Assembly: GCA_016177245.1 (NCBI GenBank)
Contig: JACOVR010000042.1
Span: 1-6,680, forward strand
Direction of reading: 5' to 3'
Origin: Candidatus Wildermuthbacteria bacterium
GTDB lineage: Bacteria; Patescibacteriota; Minisyncoccia; Minisyncoccales; UBA10102
DNA length: 6,680 nt
Notes under the pieces: generated by a model
Told to the model about the DNA's origin: nothing
The model's database searches: none
What the model saw: only the letters and a program-made list of their open reading frames with translations
Translations under genes and position numbers: made by a program
Shown here: positions 1 to 5,189 of the stretch, in pieces
Position numbering within the stretch: position 1 is the stretch's first letter
How the letters are laid out: each line of letters starts with the position of its first letter

Positions 1-2
1 CA

Positions 3-119
3 CCCCCTCCACCACCGCCTTTCACCCCCGAAGCCCCGCCTCCGCCACCCCCCGCCCCTGAAAAGCCGCCGGTGGCTAAGCGATCTTCATCTGTCCCCTG
101 GCCATCTCAAGATTTATGA
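3..119 (+). CDS. 3' end of a protein with a proline-rich tail (partial)
   Basis: The third forward frame is open from the window edge to a TGA at 117-119 and encodes about 38 residues. It has two runs of six prolines separated by a short FTPEA stretch, then an AP-E-KPP-VAKR segment and a serine-containing end (SSSVPWPSQDL). The proline codons vary at the third base (CCC, CCT, CCA, CCG), as expected for a translated proline tract. Such tails are usually disordered linkers or C-terminal extensions of secreted or envelope proteins, but the folded part of this protein lies outside the window, so its function cannot be named. The first forward frame is also open here but gives an unconvincing His/Arg-rich peptide that would run through the downstream promoter. 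Confidence 0.55.
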   Translation, partial: PPPPPPFTPEAPPPPPPAPEKPPVAKRSSSVPWPSQDL

Positions 120-143
120 ACTCTGGAGGGATCGTGTTATAAT
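114..143 (+). promoter_or_regulatory. Extended -10 promoter for the methyltransferase gene
   Basis: A perfect TATAAT lies at 138-143, preceded by TGT at 135-137, which gives a full extended -10 (TGnTATAAT). A -35 is poor: TTATGA at 114-119 with an 18-bp spacer shares only three bases with TTGACA, as is common when the -10 is extended. Predicted initiation near 150 would leave a leader of about 55 nt with a strong ribosome binding site. The -35 region overlaps the stop codon of the upstream gene. Confidence 0.65.
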
Positions 144-204
144 GATAGTGGTTGAAAGAATCAACTAAAGCACATACACAAAAAGACGAAAAGGAGGAGG
201 GGCC

Positions 205-1140
205 ATGGCAAAAATTAGCGTGCCAAAAACAGATCGCGCACAGGGCCCCACGGCCCTGCTTATCCCACCCATGGAAGAAATCGCATTCGAGGAACAACGG
301 ATACTCCATACTTTTGCACTCCCTTTCATGTGGGCTCTGATCGTATGGGTGATGGCCAAAAAAACTTTGTTCGGCGTCAAACCAGTAACGAATACCTTCT
401 GGTTTGACGGGGTAAGCCCTATTTGTCGTCAAATCAAGGAGGGTGCGGCCACCTGGCAAGCCCTTTACCTTATCTACAACCACCTCTTTGGAGTTTATGG
501 ACGAGTAACAGATTTCTGGCTAAGCATGCGGAATGCACAAGCTGTCCGGAACCGGAAGAAATTGGTGACGTCAGTCCTCATCTACCATCTTTTAGGTTTT
601 CCTAAGGATGAGAATGTGCGCATTCTTTCTCTTGCAAGTGGGTCAGCGCAGAGTATAGTAGAAACTCTCAAAACCCTAAAGGAGAGGGGGAGAAAAGCGG
701 AAGCAGTGCTGGTAGATATCGATCATCACGCGCTCAATCACAGCGCAAAACTCGCCCAGAGTCACGGAGTCGAAAAACAGATTACATTGGTAGAACTCGA
801 CATCCGTGATCTCCTTAGACCTGAACGATCATTGACTGGCACGTTCAATGTTGTAGAGATGGTCGGCTGGCTCGAGTACGACAAAGATAGGCGAGTCGAA
901 AACCTTCTTCGGCGAGTTCGATCGCTCATGGCGAAAGATGGGGTTCTTATCACCGGTACAATCGATAAAAATCCGGAGCGGTGGTTTCTCCATTGGGTTA
1001 TCGATTGGAAGATGATCTACCGAAGCAAGGAAGCTCTCTTAAAACTCCTACAGAAAGCTGGATTTATCGAGAGCGATTTTGCAATCGTGACAGAACCTCA
1101 GGGCATCTTTCACATAGCTGTCTGTCGCAAGTCATTGTAA
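205..1140 (+). CDS. Class I SAM-dependent methyltransferase, substrate unknown
   Basis: The protein has 311 residues. The start is set by an AGGAGG Shine-Dalgarno at 192-197, seven bases before ATG. The C-terminal two thirds reads as a Rossmann-type methyltransferase: motif I at residues 140-149 (ILSLASGSAQ, the SAM-binding loop), an acidic strand end at 168-173 (VLVDID, expected to bind the SAM ribose), a further acidic segment at 197-202 (ELDIRD), and the motif IV-like strand FNVVEMVGWLEY at 214-225. After these come a helix and a strand ending in GVLITGTI (246-253). The N-terminal 110 residues are not part of the core fold. They include a hydrophobic stretch at 38-50 that could be a membrane-contacting or buried helix, and a Trp/Phe-rich segment at 66-90. 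The gene appears monocistronic, with its own promoter and terminator. The fold is seen in the motifs; the substrate cannot be inferred and no neighbour suggests one. Confidence 0.8.
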   Translation: MAKISVPKTDRAQGPTALLIPPMEEIAFEEQRILHTFALPFMWALIVWVMAKKTLFGVKPVTNTFWFDGVSPICRQIKEGAATWQALYLIYNHLFGVYGRVTDFWLSMRNAQAVRNRKKLVTSVLIYHLLGFPKDENVRILSLASGSAQSIVETLKTLKERGRKAEAVLVDIDHHALNHSAKLAQSHGVEKQITLVELDIRDLLRPERSLTGTFNVVEMVGWLEYDKDRRVENLLRRVRSLMAKDGVLITGTIDKNPERWFLHWVIDWKMIYRSKEALLKLLQKAGFIESDFAIVTEPQGIFHIAVCRKSL

Positions 1141-1163
1141 GGTCCCAGTGGCAATGGTAAAAT
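1135..1163 (+). promoter_or_regulatory. Putative promoter for the histidine kinase-aspS-dacA-mraY block
   Basis: TTGTAA at 1135-1140 (four of six matches to TTGACA) is separated by exactly 17 bp from TAAAAT at 1158-1163. The latter is preceded by TGG at 1155-1157, so it is also an extended -10. Predicted initiation is near 1170. The -35 covers the methyltransferase stop codon, and the -10 sits in the loop and inner stem of the terminator hairpin. The assignment rests on sequence match only. Confidence 0.5.
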
Positions 1164-1189
1164 ATACCAAAGTTGCTGGGATTTTTTTT
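1143..1189 (+). terminator. Rho-independent terminator after the methyltransferase gene
   Basis: TCCCAG at 1143-1148 pairs with CTGGGA at 1176-1181. CAA (1152-1154) can pair with TTG (1173-1175), and TGGTA (1155-1159) with TACCA (1165-1169), giving an imperfect long hairpin with a five-base AAATA loop. It is followed directly by eight T residues at 1182-1189. It starts two bases after the methyltransferase stop codon. Confidence 0.8.
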
Positions 1190-1202
1190 GAATCACTTCC
1201 TC

Positions 1203-2804
1203 ATGCTATTTTTCTCAATTTCTGCTCTTGTAAACGCTATAACGAGTATTTCCCTCGGTATTTTCGTATATTTCCAAAATCCTAAAAAAGAACTCAACAG
1301 ATACTTTGGTTTGTTCGCAATCAGTGTTGCGCTCTGGAGCACGGGATATTTTGCCTGGCAAAATGCAAGGGATGTAGAGACCGCAATAATCTTAATCCGT
1401 ATTCTTATGTCGGGCGCAATACTGATCCCGGTGTTTTATTTCCACTTCGTCATCACCCTTGTTGGACTAACCCAAAAACTGCGCATCATTCTCGTGGTCG
1501 GATATCTGTTTATCTTTCTTTTCGTTCCCGTAACATTTTTTACGGATCTTCTTATCCGGGGAGTTGCTTGGAAACTCTGGTTCCCATTCTGGCCTCAGCC
1601 GGGCGTTCTATTCCACATGTTTCTATCAGTGTTCTTGGCATACGCAGCATACAGTTGGTATGTTTTGATCGGGGCAATACGGAATGCCAAAGAACCAACA
1701 AGCAAGAATCAGCTTCTCTATGTATTTTGGGGGACTCTCATCGGTTTTCTTGGAGGATCAACAAACTACTTTTTGTGGTATGACATTCCTATCCCGCCGA
1801 TAGGAAACTTTGCAGTCGCAATTTATGTTGCCATGATTGCGCTCGCGATATTAAAAACCCGTTTATTTGACATTCGCGTCTTCTTAACTCAACTACTTGT
1901 AGTAACAATCTCTGTGCTTCTTTTTATCAATCTGGTTCTATCTCAAACAATGTTTGAGTATTTCTGGAAAGGAAGCATACTACTCGCCTTCACGGCAGCG
2001 GGTTACTTACTTATCAAAAGCGTGCTCAATGAGATCAAAATACGGGAGGAACTTCAGGGTGCATACGAACAATTGGCGCGGCTTGATCGGGCGAAATCGG
2101 AATTTTTGTCGATTGCCTCCCATCAACTGCGCGCTCCGCTTACCGCGGTCAAAGGATATCTTTCACTTTTGCTGGAGGGAACTTATGGATCGGTTTCAGA
2201 CAAACAAAAAAAACCGCTCGCCAGCATGTACGAATCCAATGAGCGGCTTATTCGGCTGGTCAACGACCTTTTGAATCTGTCGCGCATTGAATCTGGAAGA
2301 ATTGAAATGAACTGGCAGCAAAGCAACATTGAAAAAGTCACCCGCAACGTTCTGGAAGAACTTAAGATAAAGGCAGAGGAGAAAGGCCTTGCCCTCAACT
2401 TTGAAAAACAGGAAGCCCAGATTCCTCCCATTCGCATGGACGCCGACAAAATCCGCAACGCAATTCTCAACCTTGTAGATAACGCGATTAAATACACCCA
2501 GACGGGAAACATAACCGTAAAATTGAAAATTGTCTCCCTGGGGGAGATCCCCCAAAAGGGGAAAAATTCAAAATTAAAAATTGAAATAACCGACACGGGA
2601 GAGGGAATGACCAAGGAAGAAATGCAAAAACTCTTTGAGAGTTTTTCAAGGGGTGTTGCCGGATCAAAGCTTTGGACCGAAGGGGCGGGGCTCGGCCTCT
2701 ACATCGCAAAACGATTTGTCCAGCTTCATGGCGGCAAAATCTGGGCGGAATCGGAAGGTAAAGGGAGGGGGAGTACCTTTTTCATTGAACTTCCGCTACA
2801 ATAG
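1203..2804 (+). CDS. Membrane sensor histidine kinase with 7TM-type N-terminal region
   Basis: This is a two-component sensor kinase of about 533 residues. Residues 1-275 are strongly hydrophobic with roughly nine predicted membrane segments. The first seven resemble the 7TM sensor region found ahead of some kinases (an NPKKELNRYFGLFAISVALW segment lies near residues 26-45). A short helical linker leads to the HisKA domain, where SEFLSIASHQLRAPLTA holds the phospho-accepting His at residue 307. The HATPase domain has an N box with NLVDNAIKYT (Asn427), a G1 box DTGEGM (Asp464), an F box LFESFSRG and a G2 box GAGLGL from residue 494. All catalytic motifs are intact. No response regulator is adjacent, so the partner is unknown. 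The frame is open to TTG codons at 1173 and 1188, but these lie in the terminator; ATG 1203 is preferred although no Shine-Dalgarno precedes it. A loop between the N and G1 boxes is unusually long (see the repeat at 2519-2586). Confidence 0.87.
   Translation: MLFFSISALVNAITSISLGIFVYFQNPKKELNRYFGLFAISVALWSTGYFAWQNARDVETAIILIRILMSGAILIPVFYFHFVITLVGLTQKLRIILVVGYLFIFLFVPVTFFTDLLIRGVAWKLWFPFWPQPGVLFHMFLSVFLAYAAYSWYVLIGAIRNAKEPTSKNQLLYVFWGTLIGFLGGSTNYFLWYDIPIPPIGNFAVAIYVAMIALAILKTRLFDIRVFLTQLLVVTISVLLFINLVLSQTMFEYFWKGSILLAFTAAGYLLIKSVLNEIKIREELQGAYEQLARLDRAKSEFLSIASHQLRAPLTAVKGYLSLLLEGTYGSVSDKQKKPLASMYESNERLIRLVNDLLNLSRIESGRIEMNWQQSNIEKVTRNVLEELKIKAEEKGLALNFEKQEAQIPPIRMDADKIRNAILNLVDNAIKYTQTGNITVKLKIVSLGEIPQKGKNSKLKIEITDTGEGMTKEEMQKLFESFSRGVAGSKLWTEGAGLGLYIAKRFVQLHGGKIWAESEGKGRGSTFFIELPLQ
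2519..2586 (+). repeat. Hairpin segment flanked by 10-bp direct repeats, inside the kinase gene
   Basis: AAAATTGAAA occurs at 2519-2528 and again at 2577-2586. The copies are 58 bp apart by base position, and the encoded KLKI tetrapeptide recurs exactly 19 codons on (allowing for the A-run offset). Between them lie TCTCCC (2533-2538) and GGGAGA (2542-2547), a 6-bp stem with a three-base loop, and CCCC-AAAA-GGGG at 2550-2561. Alternative pairing of GGGGG (2540-2544) with CCCCC (2549-2553) is possible. The segment stays in frame and encodes a polar linker (about VSLGEIPQKGKNS) between two beta strands of the ATPase domain, where related kinases usually have only a few residues. Confidence 0.5.
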
Positions 2805-2812
2805 AGAAACCT

Positions 2813-4228
2813 ATGAAGCGGACATTTACTGCGGAAACCCCGTTGCAAAAGGGAAATAAGGTGAACATTGCAGGATGGGTTCAGACAAGGCGCGATCACG
2901 GGAAGATCGTTTTTATTGATGTGAGGGATATGAAGGGAGTGGTGCAGGTGGTATGCACAAACGAACTTGCAAAGGAATTGAGGCCAGAATGGGTGGTTGA
3001 AATCGAAGGAACGGTGAAAGAGAGACCCGACGCGATGAAAAATCCTGCCATCGAAACCGGCGGTATTGAAATTGCCGCAGAAAAAATCACCGTGTTCTCA
3101 AAAGCAAAAACGCTTCCCTTCGCAATAGACACGGATGGATACGAAATAGGGGAGGAACATCGCCTCAAGTATCGGTATCTCGATTTGCGAAGGCCGCGCC
3201 TGAAACGAAATCTTATTCTCCGCAACCGCGTCACCCAGCTCATCAGAGAGTTTATGCTCGAAGAGGAGTTCGTGGAGATTGAAACACCCATCTTAACAAA
3301 ATCAACGCCCGAGGGAGCGCGCGATTTTGTTGTTCCTTCCCGTATGTATCCTGGAACCTTTTACGCCCTGCCGCAAAGCCCGCAGCAATACAAACAACTC
3401 TTGCAGATTGCGGGATTTGAACGATATTTCCAGATTGCGCGCTGCTTTCGCGACGAAGACCCCCGGGCCGACCGGCAACCAGAATTCACCCAACTCGACC
3501 TTGAGATGAGTTTTGTGGAACAAGAAGATATTTTAGATTTGACGGAACGTCTCTATGTTTCCCTTGTAAAAACCGTGTTCCCTGAAAAGAAAATTCAGCA
3601 AGTTCCTTTCCCCCGGATTCCCTATAAAGAAGCGATGAAAAAATGGAAATCTGATAAACCCGATATACGAAAAAATAAAAACGATCCAAACGAACTTGCT
3701 TTCGCGTTCATTGTTGATTTTCCCATGTTTGAATGGAAAGAAAAGGAAAAGCGCTGGGACGCTGTTCATCATCCCTTCACTAAAATCCGAAATCCCCGCC
3801 CGACTTCGCCTGGGCAAAGTCCAGGCGGGCGGGCGAAATCCGAAATCCGAAAAGAAAACGCGAAAGATCTGCTTGCGCAACAGTATGATTTAGTATTGAA
3901 TGGATTCGAAATCGGCGGAGGATCAATCCGTGAAACAGATCCGGAAATTCTTGAGACCGTGTTTGAAATCATGGGCCATACAAAAGAGGAAACCAGAGAA
4001 AAATTCGGACATCTCCTCGAAGCGTTTGAATACGGCGTTCCGCCCCATGGCGGCAACGCTCCGGGCATCGACAGATTTATTGCGGTAGTTCTCAACGAAC
4101 CTTCCATCAGAGAAGTAATCGCCTTTCCGAAGACAGGTGACAGTCGAGACCTCATGATGAATAGTCCCAGTGAGATCGCGCCAACACAGCTTAAAGAACT
4201 TCATCTACGAAATGACGCAAAACCTTAA
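2813..4228 (+). CDS. aspS: Aspartate--tRNA ligase, bacterial type lacking the GAD insertion domain
   Basis: This cytoplasmic enzyme charges tRNA with aspartate. Residues 16-95 form the OB-fold anticodon-binding domain (GWVQTRRDHG, FIDVRD). The class II catalytic core follows: motif 1 around 143-165, the conserved TPEGARDFVVPSR (165-177) and QSPQQYKQLL (188-197), motif 2 with FRDEDPRADRQPEFTQLDLE (212-231), IVDFPMFEW (300-308), HHPFT (319-323), GFEIGGGSIR (364-373) and motif 3 PGIDR (417-421). These sequences are of the bacterial subfamily, which usually has about 580-600 residues; this one has 471. The difference is the GAD domain: SDKPDIR (280-286) is joined to IVDFPMF by only 13 residues. 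Residues 324-347 are a repeat-derived insertion. His29 in RRDHG is the residue reported for non-discriminating bacterial enzymes. The gene starts eight bases after the kinase stop, without a clear Shine-Dalgarno, and overlaps the next gene. Confidence 0.95.
   Translation: MKRTFTAETPLQKGNKVNIAGWVQTRRDHGKIVFIDVRDMKGVVQVVCTNELAKELRPEWVVEIEGTVKERPDAMKNPAIETGGIEIAAEKITVFSKAKTLPFAIDTDGYEIGEEHRLKYRYLDLRRPRLKRNLILRNRVTQLIREFMLEEEFVEIETPILTKSTPEGARDFVVPSRMYPGTFYALPQSPQQYKQLLQIAGFERYFQIARCFRDEDPRADRQPEFTQLDLEMSFVEQEDILDLTERLYVSLVKTVFPEKKIQQVPFPRIPYKEAMKKWKSDKPDIRKNKNDPNELAFAFIVDFPMFEWKEKEKRWDAVHHPFTKIRNPRPTSPGQSPGGRAKSEIRKENAKDLLAQQYDLVLNGFEIGGGSIRETDPEILETVFEIMGHTKEETREKFGHLLEAFEYGVPPHGGNAPGIDRFIAVVLNEPSIREVIAFPKTGDSRDLMMNSPSEIAPTQLKELHLRNDAKP
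3783..3852 (+). repeat. GC-rich hairpin between 13-bp direct repeats, inserted in aspS
   Basis: AAATCCGAAATCC occurs perfectly at 3783-3795 and 3836-3848, and the second copy continues into GAAAA. Between them CCCGCCCG (3795-3802) is complementary to CGGGCGGG (3826-3833). A competing inner stem pairs CGCCTGG (3807-3813) with CCAGGCG (3821-3827) around a seven-base loop. The DNA reads through in frame as a Pro/Gly/Arg/Ser-rich stretch (residues 324-347) just after the conserved HHPFT and before YDLVLNG. In E. coli AspRS, as I recall it, the gap from HHPFT to YD is about 21 residues; here it is 34. The tandem ATCCGAA unit and GC-rich palindrome look like intergenic repeat material rather than family sequence. 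Confidence 0.7.
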
Positions 4229-5189
4229 AATTCTCATTGCCGCATTTTTTTTAAGCATCCCGTTGTGGTTGGGGTTAAACACTGCCTACTCTGAACTCAA
4301 CAGATCGTCGGAGACGCTTGCCGCCCAAATTCTCCAGCCAAAACTTGTAGAAGTACTGCAACCGCAAACTCCTCAAAAACAAAACAACGCAGAAGAACTT
4401 TCGATCCAGGGGAAGGCTGCGCTTTCTGCGTTTGTGGATCAGCAGGGAAATATAAAAATTCTGTATGAAAGAAATGCGACTCACTCTCTTCCCATTGCGA
4501 GCTTAACAAAACTCACGAACGCGGTTGTGACACTCTCCTACGCATCCCCCGACCAGAAAGTTACCATCACGAAACAAATGATCCAAAAGCCGGAAACCTT
4601 TGGGGATTTAAAAATAGGGGAGGAGCTTTTTGTGAAAGACCTGCTTTACTCAATGCTCATTGAATCTTCCAATGATGCGGCCGCCGCGCTTGCAAGCGTG
4701 GTCGGAGGAGAAGAGGCATTCGTGCGGTTTATGAATCTTTACGCCTCCCAACTCGGATTGGAACAGACATTTTTTGCGGATGTGGCGGGTATTGATCCTA
4801 ATGTTCCTGACGGAAGCATCAGCAGATCGAGCGCAATGGATCTTGTAAAACTTGCAAAGTTCATTACAAAGCAATACCCTGAAATTTTTGAAATTCTCAC
4901 AATCTCTTCGTTTGATTTATACTCTCCCGACGGCACATTCCACCATCGGATGAAAAACACGAATGAACTTTTGGTGACGAACGGCTGGCCCACAAAAGTG
5001 TTGGGCGGGAAAACCGGCTGGACCCCAATCGCAAAGGGCTCTCTTTTGGTGGTGCTCGAAAGTCCTGCCTCGCCTCCGGGCGGGCCCGACAAGAAAGGAT
5101 ACCTCGTCAATGTGGTGCTTGGATCTGAAGATCGATTTGGAGAAATGAAAAAATTGGTGGACTGGGTATTCGAATCGTATGTTTTCTGA
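4212..5189 (+). CDS. dacA: D-alanyl-D-alanine carboxypeptidase (peptidase S11, PBP5/DacA-like)
   Basis: This enzyme is predicted to act outside the membrane and remove the terminal D-Ala from peptidoglycan stem peptides, limiting cross-linking. Counting from ATG 4212 (325 residues), a hydrophobic N-terminal segment (about residues 6-22) is a signal peptide or anchor. A variable linker follows, then the penicilloyl serine transferase domain. All three catalytic motifs are present: SLTK (Ser97, Lys100), SSN (152-154) and KTG (267-269, in LGGKTGWT). A FADVAGID segment lies near 188-195. The domain ends soon after the last strands, so the C-terminal PBP5 beta domain and amphipathic anchor are missing, and attachment would depend on the N-terminal segment. 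An earlier in-frame ATG at 4170 would add 14 polar residues and lengthen the overlap with aspS to 59 bp, so 4212 (17-bp overlap) is preferred. Residues around 285-295 contain a Pro/Gly-rich insertion. It overlaps mraY by 11 bp. Confidence 0.9.
   Translation: MTQNLKILIAAFFLSIPLWLGLNTAYSELNRSSETLAAQILQPKLVEVLQPQTPQKQNNAEELSIQGKAALSAFVDQQGNIKILYERNATHSLPIASLTKLTNAVVTLSYASPDQKVTITKQMIQKPETFGDLKIGEELFVKDLLYSMLIESSNDAAAALASVVGGEEAFVRFMNLYASQLGLEQTFFADVAGIDPNVPDGSISRSSAMDLVKLAKFITKQYPEIFEILTISSFDLYSPDGTFHHRMKNTNELLVTNGWPTKVLGGKTGWTPIAKGSLLVVLESPASPPGGPDKKGYLVNVVLGSEDRFGEMKKLVDWVFESYVF
5064..5090 (+). repeat. GC-rich hairpin segment inside the carboxypeptidase gene
   Basis: CTCGCC at 5069-5074 (with one T-G wobble) pairs with GGCGGG at 5079-5084 around a TCCG loop. 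The surrounding run 5064-5089 is almost entirely G and C, unlike the adjacent codons. It encodes SPASPPGGPD between two beta strands (LLVVLE and YLVNVVLGS), where family members usually have a short turn. It shares the GGCGGGC core and Pro/Gly coding bias with the aspS insert, but has no obvious flanking direct repeats. Confidence 0.4.

Noticed and set aside
76..483. Minus-strand open frame of 135 codons over the start of the methyltransferase gene
   Set aside because: It runs antisense through the promoter, ribosome binding site and first third of a well-supported gene, has no family resemblance and no ribosome binding site, so it is a shadow.
2797..2802. TACAAT as a -10 for a separate aspS promoter
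   Set aside because: No acceptable -35 or TG extension is present and it is part of the kinase's last codons; one good hexamer is weak evidence.
3783..3852. CRISPR array from the repeated ATCCGAA units
   Set aside because: Units are too short, tandem rather than regularly spaced, and lie within the aspS reading frame.
3769..4155. Minus-strand open frame of 128 codons opposite aspS
   Set aside because: It covers conserved motifs of AspRS on the opposite strand; its composition is that of a mirror frame and no start signal supports it.
4170..4211. Upstream ATG for the carboxypeptidase at 4170
   Set aside because: It would put a polar 14-residue extension before the signal-type hydrophobic segment and overlap aspS by 59 bp; ATG 4212 fits a secreted protein better.
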